12,777 nucleotides of DNA from an uncultured Dysosmobacter sp. (GTDB taxonomy: Bacteria > Bacillota > Clostridia > Oscillospirales > Oscillospiraceae). Below are positions 4,955-11,492 of the stretch, piece by piece. Each line of letters starts with the position of its first letter. Position 1 is the first letter of the stretch. Location of the stretch: NCBI GenBank assembly GCA_934597465.1, contig CAKTSC010000017.1:1-12777 (forward strand), in the 5' to 3' direction. The position numbers and the translations under genes were made by a program. A model generated the notes under the pieces. It did not search any database. It saw only the letters and a program-made list of their open reading frames with translations, and had not been told where the DNA came from.

Positions 4955-6430
4955 ATGGAAAACAAGAAAACGGTGGGCTTTGCCAGCAGCCTGGGCTTTA
5001 TCCTGGCGGCGGCGGGCAGCGCGGTGGGCCTCGGCAACATCTGGGCCTTCCCCTACAAGACCTCTCAGAACGGCGGCGCGGCCTTTGTGCTGCTGTATGT
5101 GGCGTGCGTGATCTTCATCGGCTTCGTGACGATGCTCAGTGAGATCTATCTGGGGCGCCGGGCGGCGGCGAACCCCATCACCGCCTATAAAAAGATCAGC
5201 AAGAACCTTGGCTGGTGCGGCCTGGTGGCCATCACCATCCCGGTGTTCATCACCTGCTACTACTCCGTGCTGGGCGGCTGGACCACCAAGTTCGCCGTGA
5301 ACTCCTTCGCCGGGAATTCCGAGATCCTGGCCAGCTTCTCCGTCAGCACCGGGGAGGTCATCCTCTACACCGCCATCTTCGTGGCGGCGGCGGCCGTCAT
5401 CATCGCCGGCGGCGTGGAGGAGGGCATCGAGCGGATGTCCAAGGTGCTGATGCCCATCCTCTTCCTCATCGTGGTGGGAGTCGCCGTCTACTCCCTGACC
5501 CTGGGGGAAGGCGTCAGCGAGGGTCTCGCCTTCTACCTGAAGCCGGACTTCTCCGTTATCACCATCAAGAGCGTGCTGGCGGCCATGGGGCAGGCCTTCT
5601 TCTCCCTGTCCCTGGGCATGGGCATCATGATCACCTACGGCTCCTACACCGGCAAGGGCATCAACGTGGTGAAGTCCACGGCCATGATCTGCCTTTTCGA
5701 CACGGCGGTGGCGCTGATTGCGGGCCTTGCCATCTTCCCCGCCGTGGCGCACTTTGACCCCAGCCTGCTGGGGGACAGCCAGGGCATCGCCCTCATCTTC
5801 ATCATCCTGCCCCAGGTCTTCGACTCCATGGGCGTCGTGGGGAAGATCGTGAGCTTCGCCTTCTTCCTGATGGTGGTCATCGCCGCCATCACCTCCGTCA
5901 TGTCCCTCATCGAGGTGGCCACTCAGTTTGTGATCCAGAAGTTCCGGGCCGACCGGAAGATCTCCGCCCTGATCGTGGCGGGGCTGTGCTTCCTGGTGTC
6001 CATCCCCGTGGGTATCTCCCTGGGGCATGTGGCCATTCTGGGGGAGGACTCCCCCGCCCTCTTCGGGCTGGACTGGCTGACCTTCTTCGACGAGGTCACC
6101 AATACCGTTCTCATGCCAGTGTGCGCCCTCTTCGCCTGCATCGCGGTGGGCTGGATCATCAAGCCCAGGGCCGCCATCCGGGAGATGGAGGACGAGGGCT
6201 GCAGAATGCCCCGGTGGCTGGAGCGCTTTTACGCGGTGATGATCCGCTACGTCACGCCGCTGCTCATCGTCATCGTGGAGATTGGCGGGCTGGCGGCCGA
6301 GATCAGGGCCGGGAACATCGCCGTGGTGGTCTTTGCCTACGGCCTCATCGCCGTCTGCGCCGTCGTGTATTTCGCCTTCTTCCGGGATCGCGATACCGGC
6401 TGCAACGCCGACGAGAAGACCAAGCGCTGA
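4955..6430 (+). CDS. Neurotransmitter:sodium symporter (NSS/SNF) family transporter
   Basis: This 491-residue integral membrane protein has about 11-12 hydrophobic helices and is likely to import an amino acid or related compound with sodium. The first helix carries the family motif AAGSAVGLGNIWAFPY (residues 19-34), with the sodium-binding Asn at 28. Helix 2 ends LSEIYLGR, with the conserved Glu at 63. ITSVMSLIE in a late helix corresponds to the conserved Thr-Ser of the second sodium site. Oddity: residue 31 is Ala where most members have Arg (NxWRFP), the extracellular gate residue. Start: a GTG at 4946 is in frame, but AAAGGTG sits seven bases before ATG 4955-4957, so that ATG is preferred. 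It is divergent from lysR, its probable regulator, and ends in a strong terminator. The substrate cannot be read from the sequence. Confidence 0.93.
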   Translation: MENKKTVGFASSLGFILAAAGSAVGLGNIWAFPYKTSQNGGAAFVLLYVACVIFIGFVTMLSEIYLGRRAAANPITAYKKISKNLGWCGLVAITIPVFITCYYSVLGGWTTKFAVNSFAGNSEILASFSVSTGEVILYTAIFVAAAAVIIAGGVEEGIERMSKVLMPILFLIVVGVAVYSLTLGEGVSEGLAFYLKPDFSVITIKSVLAAMGQAFFSLSLGMGIMITYGSYTGKGINVVKSTAMICLFDTAVALIAGLAIFPAVAHFDPSLLGDSQGIALIFIILPQVFDSMGVVGKIVSFAFFLMVVIAAITSVMSLIEVATQFVIQKFRADRKISALIVAGLCFLVSIPVGISLGHVAILGEDSPALFGLDWLTFFDEVTNTVLMPVCALFACIAVGWIIKPRAAIREMEDEGCRMPRWLERFYAVMIRYVTPLLIVIVEIGGLAAEIRAGNIAVVVFAYGLIAVCAVVYFAFFRDRDTGCNADEKTKR

Positions 6431-6444
6431 GGAAACGTTTCCAG

Positions 6445-6476
6445 GCGGGCCCCTCCTGCGGGAGGGGCCCGCTTTT
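6445..6476 (+). terminator. Intrinsic terminator of the symporter gene
   Basis: GCGGGCCCCTCC (6445-6456) pairs perfectly with GGAGGGGCCCGC (6461-6472) around TGCG and is followed by TTTT. It lies 14 bases after the stop codon. Confidence 0.85.
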
Positions 6477-6540
6477 CTGCCCTTGGCCGGGCGGACGCCG
6501 GGTTTTTCCGCCGAAAGGGCGGATTTTTTCTCATTTGGGG

Positions 6541-6570
6541 CTTACATTTTTCAGAAAAGCAGTGTATACT
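6541..6570 (+). promoter_or_regulatory. Promoter of the carD-like gene
   Basis: CTTACA (6541-6546, 4/6) is 18 bases before TATACT (6565-6570, 5/6) in a locally AT-rich stretch just after the symporter terminator. Transcription would start near 6577, leaving a leader of about 80 bases that contains the small palindrome TGGAA-A-TTCCA (6585-6595). Confidence 0.6.
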
Positions 6571-6656
6571 ATTTGTTAAGGTATTGGAAATTCCATGCCC
6601 TGTTCTCCCCCACCGGGAGAGCGGGGCGGAACGGCACGCAGAGAAGGGAGCGGAAT

Positions 6657-7166
6657 ATGTATCAGAAGGGGGAACTGGTGGTCTACGGCACCACGGGCGT
6701 CTGCCGGGTGGAGGGCTTCGGGAGCCCCGATCCCATGGATCGCAGCGGCAAGCAGTACTACCTCTTGAAGCCCCTGTACCAGGACGGCGTCATCTACACC
6801 CCGGTGGAGGGGGGCAAGGTGCCCATGCGCCCGGTGATGAGCGCGGAGGAGGCCCGGGCCCTGGCGGAGCAGGTGCCCCAGATCCAGCCGGAGGAGCACC
6901 GGGCCCGCACCATCCAGCTGCTGACCCAGCACTACCAGGCCATCCTGCAGTCCGGCTCCAGCCGGGAGCTGCTGGAGCTGGCCATGTCCATCCACGCCAA
7001 GCGCCGCCAGGCGGAGCGGCAGAACCGCCGCCTGGGCATGGTGGATGAGCGCTACGGCCGCCAGGCGGAGCGGCTGCTCTTCGGGGAGCTGGCGGTGGCG
7101 CTGGATCTGCCCTATGAGGACGTGCCGGGCTACCTCTTTGCCCGGGGGCAGCTGAGCCAGGCGTAA
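6657..7166 (+). CDS. CarD/CdnL-type RNA polymerase-binding transcriptional regulator
   Basis: A 169-residue cytoplasmic protein of the usual CarD length. Residues 1-60 are the Tudor-like RNA polymerase-interacting domain shared with TRCF: YQKGELVVYGTTGVCRV, then QYYLLKPLYQDGVIYTPV. The remainder is helical and charged (about residues 65-169, with HAKRRQAERQNRR and ERYGRQAERLLFGELA), as in the DNA-contacting C-terminal domain. CarD proteins bind the polymerase beta subunit and stabilise the open promoter complex, often at ribosomal RNA and housekeeping promoters. Start: ATG 6657 is preceded by GAAGGGAG with a 7-base spacer; the frame is open further upstream but that part runs through the symporter end and the terminator. 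It is monocistronic as far as I can see, with its own promoter and a long hairpin-rich region after it. Confidence 0.93.
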   Translation: MYQKGELVVYGTTGVCRVEGFGSPDPMDRSGKQYYLLKPLYQDGVIYTPVEGGKVPMRPVMSAEEARALAEQVPQIQPEEHRARTIQLLTQHYQAILQSGSSRELLELAMSIHAKRRQAERQNRRLGMVDERYGRQAERLLFGELAVALDLPYEDVPGYLFARGQLSQA

Positions 7167-7493
7167 GGAGCCGCCCGGAGGGGCGGGGCTTCCCTGCCCG
7201 GGAGCGCTCTGCTGGTCAGAGCAGCGGCGGAATGAAGGCGGCCTGCGGCCTTTCCCGGAACCGGTGAGGCCCGGGGAGAGCGCCTTCTTTCCCCGGCGGC
7301 AAGCTTCCCGGGACGGGAGCGGGGCGCTCCCCTTCTCAGAATGGAACAGCGGCTATCGGAAATGGTACTTTTCCCCGGCTCCGGCAGGGCCCGTTCCCGC
7401 CGGAGCCGGGGCTTTCCTGCGTATTGGGCGGTTTTTTATTCAGCCTGCACAAAAGGGCTTTCGATTTTTTCCGCTTTCTTTCCAAAACCGCCC
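7167..7493. other. Non-coding, hairpin-rich region after carD
   Basis: No credible gene is present. Visible structure starts with a 6-bp stem CCGCCC(7171-7176)/GGGCGG(7181-7186) three bases after the carD stop codon ends. Next come GCTCTG(7206-7211)/CAGAGC(7217-7222), and complementary GC-rich stretches near 7273-7284 and 7321-7332. A 13-bp terminator-like stem at 7373-7411 follows. The carD transcript could end at any of these. From about 7430 the sequence becomes T-rich and leads into the strong promoter at 7494. An in-frame open stretch at 7264-7497 lacks a ribosome binding site and is not supported. Confidence 0.65.
7373..7415 (+). terminator. Terminator-like hairpin upstream of the small hydrophobic ORF
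   Basis: CCCCGGCTCCGGC (7373-7385) pairs perfectly with GCCGGAGCCGGGG (7399-7411) around 13 bases, followed by CTTTCC. The stem is very stable but the T-run is short. It probably insulates the next transcription unit from carD read-through. Confidence 0.55.
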
Positions 7494-7522
7494 TTGACAT
7501 TTGCGCTTTCGCGGTTTAAAAT
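7494..7522 (+). promoter_or_regulatory. Near-consensus promoter of the small hydrophobic ORF
   Basis: A perfect TTGACA (7494-7499) is followed after exactly 17 bases by TAAAAT (7517-7522, 5/6). This is the best sigma-A promoter in the window. Transcription would start near 7529, about 25 bases before the start codon. Confidence 0.85.
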
Positions 7523-7554
7523 GCGTAGCATCAGAACGAAAGGAGCCAAGGGCA

Positions 7555-7869
7555 ATGATGTTCACTTCCACTTATACCTCCAAGTCCATGAACGCTTGCT
7601 CCGCGTCTGCCCATCAGGCAGAGGCTGCTTCCGTCTGCGCACAGGCCAGCACTGCCCGCACGCAGTCTGCCTCTGTCATCGCCCGCGTTCTGGACACCGT
7701 CATGGTGTCCATTTTTGTTGCCATTATTGCCATTCTGGGCATCGCTATCCTCAGCATTCTGGGCATTCTGGGCCTGATCCGCCTGGCCGCCCTGGTTCTG
7801 CTGGCAGTCCTGCTGATTCTGGGACAACTGAATAGCGTCAGGAGCGATGAGCCCGCGGAAGTCCGATGA
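7555..7869 (+). CDS. Unknown 104-residue hydrophobic protein, or Ile/Leu/Val-rich leader ORF of the liv operon
   Basis: I do not recognise this gene. ATG 7555 is followed directly by a second ATG; AGGAG (7541-7545) is nine bases upstream of the first. Residues 1-44 are rich in Ser, Ala and Thr with two Cys (15 and 28). Residues about 49-74 and 77-92 form two hydrophobic helices joined at Arg76, so the product would be a membrane hairpin with a short charged tail (RSDEPAEVR). Of residues 41-95, 33 are Ile, Leu or Val. Seven of eleven Ile codons are ATT, while neighbouring genes use almost only ATC. It has its own strong promoter and a strong terminator 13 bases after the stop. It sits 202 bases before livJ. 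Alternatives are a small membrane protein in its own right or a translated regulatory leader. The ORF being real is likely; its function is open. Confidence 0.7.
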   Translation: MMFTSTYTSKSMNACSASAHQAEAASVCAQASTARTQSASVIARVLDTVMVSIFVAIIAILGIAILSILGILGLIRLAALVLLAVLLILGQLNSVRSDEPAEVR

Positions 7870-7881
7870 CTTTGTTACTGG

Positions 7882-7918
7882 AAAGCGGCTGTGCTTCTGA
7901 AAGCACAGCCGCTTTTTT
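7882..7918 (+). terminator. Intrinsic terminator between the small hydrophobic ORF and livJ
   Basis: AAGCGGCTGTGCTT (7883-7896) pairs perfectly with AAGCACAGCCGCTT (7901-7914) around CTGA, and the stem runs straight into a tract of six T (7913-7918). It is the most canonical terminator in the window. It could also be conditional, since the liv operon follows without an obvious promoter of its own. Confidence 0.9.
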
Positions 7919-8071
7919 GTAGTTCTCCGGCGAGACAGCCGCCGGGAGGGACAGGCCGGACGGCCGCCGGCCGCCTCTCCCGCCGCTCCGCCGGAGCGAC
8001 CCCCGCGAAGACCCTTTTGGAAGAAACCCATTGGAAGCAAGAAGTTTTTGACAGAAAAGGAGATCAGCATT

Positions 8072-9271
8072 ATGAAGAAGAAGTTTTTTGCAATGGTAAT
8101 GGCCGGCGTCATGGCCGTTTCCGTGCTGGCCGGCTGCGGCAGCAATAACAACACCCCCGCCGCCTCCGGCTCCGGCTCCGCCGCCAGCGGTAGCGGCGAC
8201 AGCGCCCAGACCTTCAAGATCGGCACCATCGGGCCCCTCTCCGGCCCCTACGCCATCTACGGCCAGGCCGTGGCCAACGGCGCGCAGATCGCCGTGGACG
8301 AGATCAACGCCGCCGGCGGCGACTTCAAGTTCGAGCTCAGCGCCCAGGACGACGAGGGCGACGGCGAGAAGTCCGTCAACGCCTACAACAACCTGATGGA
8401 CTGGGGCATGCAGGTCCTGGTGGGCCCCACCACCACCGGCGCCTCCGTGGCCGTGGCCGCCAAGTGCTATGAGGAGCGCACCTTCATGCTGACGCCCTCC
8501 GCCTCCTCCGTGGACGTGACCGCCGGCAAGGACAACGTGTTCCAGGTCTGCTTCACCGACCCCAACCAGGGCACCGGCTCCGCCGACTACATCGCCGAGC
8601 ACTTCGCCGGGGAGAACGTGGCCGTCATCTACCAGAATGACAACGCCTACTCCCAGGGCATCCGCGACACCTTTGTGGCGGAGGCTTCCGCCAAGGGCGT
8701 GAACGTCGTCAGCGAGACCACCTTCACCACCGACACCGCCTCCGACTTCTCCGTCCAGATCAACGCCGCCAAGAGCGCCGGCGCCACCGTCATGTTCCTG
8801 CCCATCTACTATCAGGAGGCTTCCATCATCCTCAAGCAGTCCCAGGCCGCCGGTTATGAGCCCACCTTCTTCGGCGTGGACGGCATGGACGGCATCCTCA
8901 CCATGGAAGGCTTCGACGCTTCCCTGGCCGAGGGCGTCATGCTCCTGACCCCCTTCTCCGCCGATGCCGAGGACGAGCGCACCCAGACCTTCGTTTCCGA
9001 GTATGAGGCCAAGTATCACGAGACTCCCAACCAGTTCGCCGCGGACGCTTACGACGGCGTCTACATCGTTTACGAGGCCCTGAAGGCCGCCGGCTGCACC
9101 GCCGACATGAGCTCCGCCGACATCTGCGAGGCCATCGTCGGCGTCATGACCACCATCAGCGTGGACGGTCTCACCGGCCAGGGCATGACCTGGAGCGCCA
9201 ACGGCGAGGTCGCCAAGGCCCCCATGGCCGTGGTCATCAAGGACGGCGTCTACGTGACCCCCGAGAACTGA
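8072..9271 (+). CDS. livJ: Branched-chain amino acid ABC transporter, substrate-binding lipoprotein
   Basis: This 399-residue extracellular receptor of a Liv-type importer captures Leu, Ile or Val (or a related ligand) and delivers it to LivHM. Residues 1-21 are a lipoprotein signal peptide: MKKKFF, a hydrophobic core, then the lipobox L-A-G-C with the lipidated Cys at 22. A Ser/Gly/Ala-rich linker (about 23-48) tethers the domain to the membrane. The periplasmic-binding-protein type 1 domain follows, opening FKIGTIGPLSGPYAIYGQ, with ANGAQIAVDEINAAGG, LVGPTTTGASVAVA and the late FAADAYDGVYIVYEAL, all typical of the family. ATG 8072 has AGGAG ten bases upstream; a more upstream in-frame ATG (8048) lacks one. 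First gene of the liv operon. The exact ligand is not provable from sequence; other amino acids or amides are possible. Confidence 0.93.
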   Translation: MKKKFFAMVMAGVMAVSVLAGCGSNNNTPAASGSGSAASGSGDSAQTFKIGTIGPLSGPYAIYGQAVANGAQIAVDEINAAGGDFKFELSAQDDEGDGEKSVNAYNNLMDWGMQVLVGPTTTGASVAVAAKCYEERTFMLTPSASSVDVTAGKDNVFQVCFTDPNQGTGSADYIAEHFAGENVAVIYQNDNAYSQGIRDTFVAEASAKGVNVVSETTFTTDTASDFSVQINAAKSAGATVMFLPIYYQEASIILKQSQAAGYEPTFFGVDGMDGILTMEGFDASLAEGVMLLTPFSADAEDERTQTFVSEYEAKYHETPNQFAADAYDGVYIVYEALKAAGCTADMSSADICEAIVGVMTTISVDGLTGQGMTWSANGEVAKAPMAVVIKDGVYVTPEN

Positions 9272-9508
9272 GCGTTCACAGACCGCTTTCCCATCTGATA
9301 GCCCTTCCTTCTGAGAACGGCGCTTCCCCTTCGCGGGGAGCTCCCATCCCTCCCGAAAACGCCCGGATCGCCGGGAGCCGTCAGGCTCCCGGCGGCCCTC
9401 GGCGTGTGCCCCCCCTCCGCCTCCGGGGCGGAAACAGCAGCAGCGACGCGCTTGCCGCTTCTGTTTCTGCCGCGGAAGAATCCCGGATGAAAACGAGGTG
9501 TCCGATCC
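9272..9508 (+). promoter_or_regulatory. livJ-livH spacer with two hairpins, the second a perfect 10-bp stem
   Basis: The spacer is 237 bases, long for genes inside one operon. GCTTCCC (9322-9328) pairs with GGGGAGC (9335-9341), including one G-T pair. GCCGGGAGCC (9370-9379) pairs perfectly with GGCTCCCGGC (9384-9393) around GTCA. Neither has a T-run. They could stabilise the livJ end of a processed transcript or terminate part of it, giving more receptor than permease, as is common for binding-protein genes. No clear promoter for livH is visible. Confidence 0.5.
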
Positions 9509-10387
9509 ATGGAATTTCTGTCCTATCTCATCAGCGGCGTCAGCCTGGGCAGCATCTACGCCATCATCGCCCTGGGCTACACCATGGTCTACGGCATCGC
9601 CAAGATGCTGAACTTTGCCCACGGCGACATCATTATGGTAGGCGGCTACATCTCCTTCTGCGCCATGAGCTACCTGAACCTGCCCATCCTGCCCTCCGTG
9701 CTGCTGGCGATGGCGGTGTGCACCGTCCTCGGCATCATCATTGAGCGGCTGGCCTACAAGCCCCTGCGCTCCGCGCCCAGCCTGGCCGTGCTCATCACCG
9801 CCATCGGCGTGAGCTACTTCCTGCAGAACTCCGCCCTGCTCATCTGGAAGGCGGCCCCCAAGTCCTACCCGGCGGTGGTCTCCGGCTCGGCGGAATTCTT
9901 CGGCGGGGAGCTGAAGGTGCCCTACATCTCCCTCCTGACCATCGTCATCTGCCTTGTCATCATGCTGGGGCTCAGCACCTTCGTCTCCAAGAGCAAGATG
10001 GGCAAGGCCATGCGGGCCTGCAGCGAGGACAAGGGCGCGGCCCAGCTCATGGGCATCAATGTCAACCGGACCATCTCCATGACCTTTGCCATCGGTTCGG
10101 CCCTGGCCGCCATCGCAGGCGTGCTGCTCTGCTCCTTCAACTCCCAGCTGATGCCCACCACCGGCTCCATGCCGGGCATCAAGGCCTTTACCGCAGCCGT
10201 CTTCGGCGGCATCGGCTCCATCCCCGGGGCCTTCCTGGGCGGGCTGCTGCTGGGCATCATCGAGGCCATGGCGAAAGCCTACATCTCCATGCAGCTGGCG
10301 AACTCCATCGTCTTCGCCGTGCTGATCGTGGTGCTGCTGGTGAAGCCCTCCGGCCTGCTGGGCAAGTACGTGCCCGAGAAAGTGTGA
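9509..10387 (+). CDS. livH: Branched-chain amino acid ABC transporter permease LivH
   Basis: A 292-residue inner permease subunit with about eight hydrophobic helices. Family motifs are clear: LGYTMVYGIAKMLNFAHGDI (about residues 23-42), ERLAYKPLR, VLITAIGVSYFLQN, the cytoplasmic coupling region MGKAMRACSEDKGAAQLMGI that contacts the ATPases, and VFGGIGSIPGAFLGGLLLG. It pairs with LivM to form the membrane channel. ATG 9509 is preceded by GAGGTG with an 8-base spacer. Its stop overlaps the ribosome binding site of livM, so the two are translationally coupled. Confidence 0.96.
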   Translation: MEFLSYLISGVSLGSIYAIIALGYTMVYGIAKMLNFAHGDIIMVGGYISFCAMSYLNLPILPSVLLAMAVCTVLGIIIERLAYKPLRSAPSLAVLITAIGVSYFLQNSALLIWKAAPKSYPAVVSGSAEFFGGELKVPYISLLTIVICLVIMLGLSTFVSKSKMGKAMRACSEDKGAAQLMGINVNRTISMTFAIGSALAAIAGVLLCSFNSQLMPTTGSMPGIKAFTAAVFGGIGSIPGAFLGGLLLGIIEAMAKAYISMQLANSIVFAVLIVVLLVKPSGLLGKYVPEKV

Positions 10388-10397
10388 GGTGAGCGCC

Positions 10398-11492
10398 ATG
10401 ACGAAACGGAAGAAACGGTCCCTGAAGAAGACCACGGTGGTGGACTTCGCCACCTACCTCGGCGTCACCGCCCTCTTTGCGGTGATGTACTCCCTGCAGT
10501 CCTCCGGCAGCCTGACCCGCTCCCTCAGCGGCCTGCTGATCCCCATCTGCTGCTACATGTCCATGGCGGTGTCCCTGAACCTGACCGTGGGCATCCTGGG
10601 CGAGCTGAGCCTGGGCCACGCGGGCTTTATGAGCGTGGGCGCCTTCTCCGGCATCATCGCGGCCATGAGCCTGCAGGAGGCGGTGCCCTCCGCGCCGCTG
10701 CGGCTGGTCATCGCCATGGTGGTGGGGGCGTTCTTCGCCGCCATCGTGGGGTTCCTGGTGGGCGCGCCGGTGCTGCGGCTCCAGGGTGACTACCTGGCCA
10801 TCGTGACGCTGGCCTTCGGCGAGATCATCAAGGAGCTGGTGAACTGCCTCATCGTGGGCGTGGACGAGAACGGGCTCCACATGCTCTTCAACCTCTCCGG
10901 CTCCAAGAGCGCCGCCGACCTGGGGCTCACGGAGACCGGCACCGCCATCATCAAGGGCGCCCAGGGCGCAGTGGGCGTCAAGACCATCGCCAGCTTCCCG
11001 GCGGGCTACATCCTGGTGATGGTGACGCTCTTCGTGGTGCTGAACCTGGTGCGCAGCCGCCAGGGGCGGGCCATCATGGCCATCCGGGACAACGAGATCG
11101 CCGCCCAGAGCATCGGCATCCATGTGACGGCCAGCAAGCTGACGGCCTTTGTCACCTCCGCGGCTCTCGCGGGCGCGGCGGGCGCGCTGTATGGGCTGAA
11201 CTACTCCTCCCTCCAGGCCACGAAGTTCAACTTCAACACCTCCATCCTGATTCTGGTGTTCGTGGTGCTGGGCGGCCTGGGCAACATCTGGGGCTCTCTC
11301 GTGGCGGCGGCGGCCCTCACCATCCTGCCGGAGGCGCTGCGGGGCATGGAGGACTTCCGGATGCTCATCTACTCCATCGTTCTCATCCTGGTGATGCTGG
11401 CCACCAACGCCCCCCAGATGAAGGCGTTCTTCTCCCGGATCCGGGGCGCGGGCCGGAAATCTCACGAAGGAGGCAACGGCAATGCTGTCTAA
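10398..11492 (+). CDS. livM: Branched-chain amino acid ABC transporter permease LivM
   Basis: This second permease subunit has 364 residues. A basic N-terminus (TKRKKRSLKK) precedes about nine hydrophobic helices. Typical motifs are LGELSLGHAGFMSVGAF, LRLQGDYLAIVTLAFGEI, the coupling helix region RQGRAIMAIRDNEIAAQSIG, and VVLGGLGNIWG near the end. An in-frame GTG at 10389 is possible, but GAGGTGA, overlapping the livH stop, sits six bases before ATG 10398, the same kind of site used by livH; hence the ATG is chosen. The 3' end overlaps the livG start by 11 bases, indicating coupled translation. Confidence 0.94.
   Translation: MTKRKKRSLKKTTVVDFATYLGVTALFAVMYSLQSSGSLTRSLSGLLIPICCYMSMAVSLNLTVGILGELSLGHAGFMSVGAFSGIIAAMSLQEAVPSAPLRLVIAMVVGAFFAAIVGFLVGAPVLRLQGDYLAIVTLAFGEIIKELVNCLIVGVDENGLHMLFNLSGSKSAADLGLTETGTAIIKGAQGAVGVKTIASFPAGYILVMVTLFVVLNLVRSRQGRAIMAIRDNEIAAQSIGIHVTASKLTAFVTSAALAGAAGALYGLNYSSLQATKFNFNTSILILVFVVLGGLGNIWGSLVAAAALTILPEALRGMEDFRMLIYSIVLILVMLATNAPQMKAFFSRIRGAGRKSHEGGNGNAV

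Noticed and set aside
4898..6028. 376-codon open frame antisense to the symporter
   Set aside because: His/Asp/Gly-rich low-complexity translation, the typical shadow of GC-rich membrane protein genes, with no domain.
7264..7497. 77-codon frame between carD and the small hydrophobic ORF
   Set aside because: No ribosome binding site. It runs through the terminator-like hairpin and into the strong promoter, and its composition is unremarkable.
7919..8071. T-box or other known amino-acid riboswitch before livJ
   Set aside because: I looked for a T-box-like conserved box followed by a second terminator and see neither in this 153-base stretch; only GC-rich palindromic sequence and the livJ ribosome binding site are evident.
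8048..8076. TTGACA-N17-TATGAA, a possible promoter for livJ
   Set aside because: The would-be -10 box overlaps the livJ start codon, so transcription would begin inside the gene. It is probably a chance match.
7838..10453. 871-codon open frame antisense to livJ, livH and the start of livM
   Set aside because: It is a shadow of GC-rich coding sequence: the composition is dominated by Gly, His, Asp and Ala with no domain. The plus-strand genes are unambiguous liv genes.
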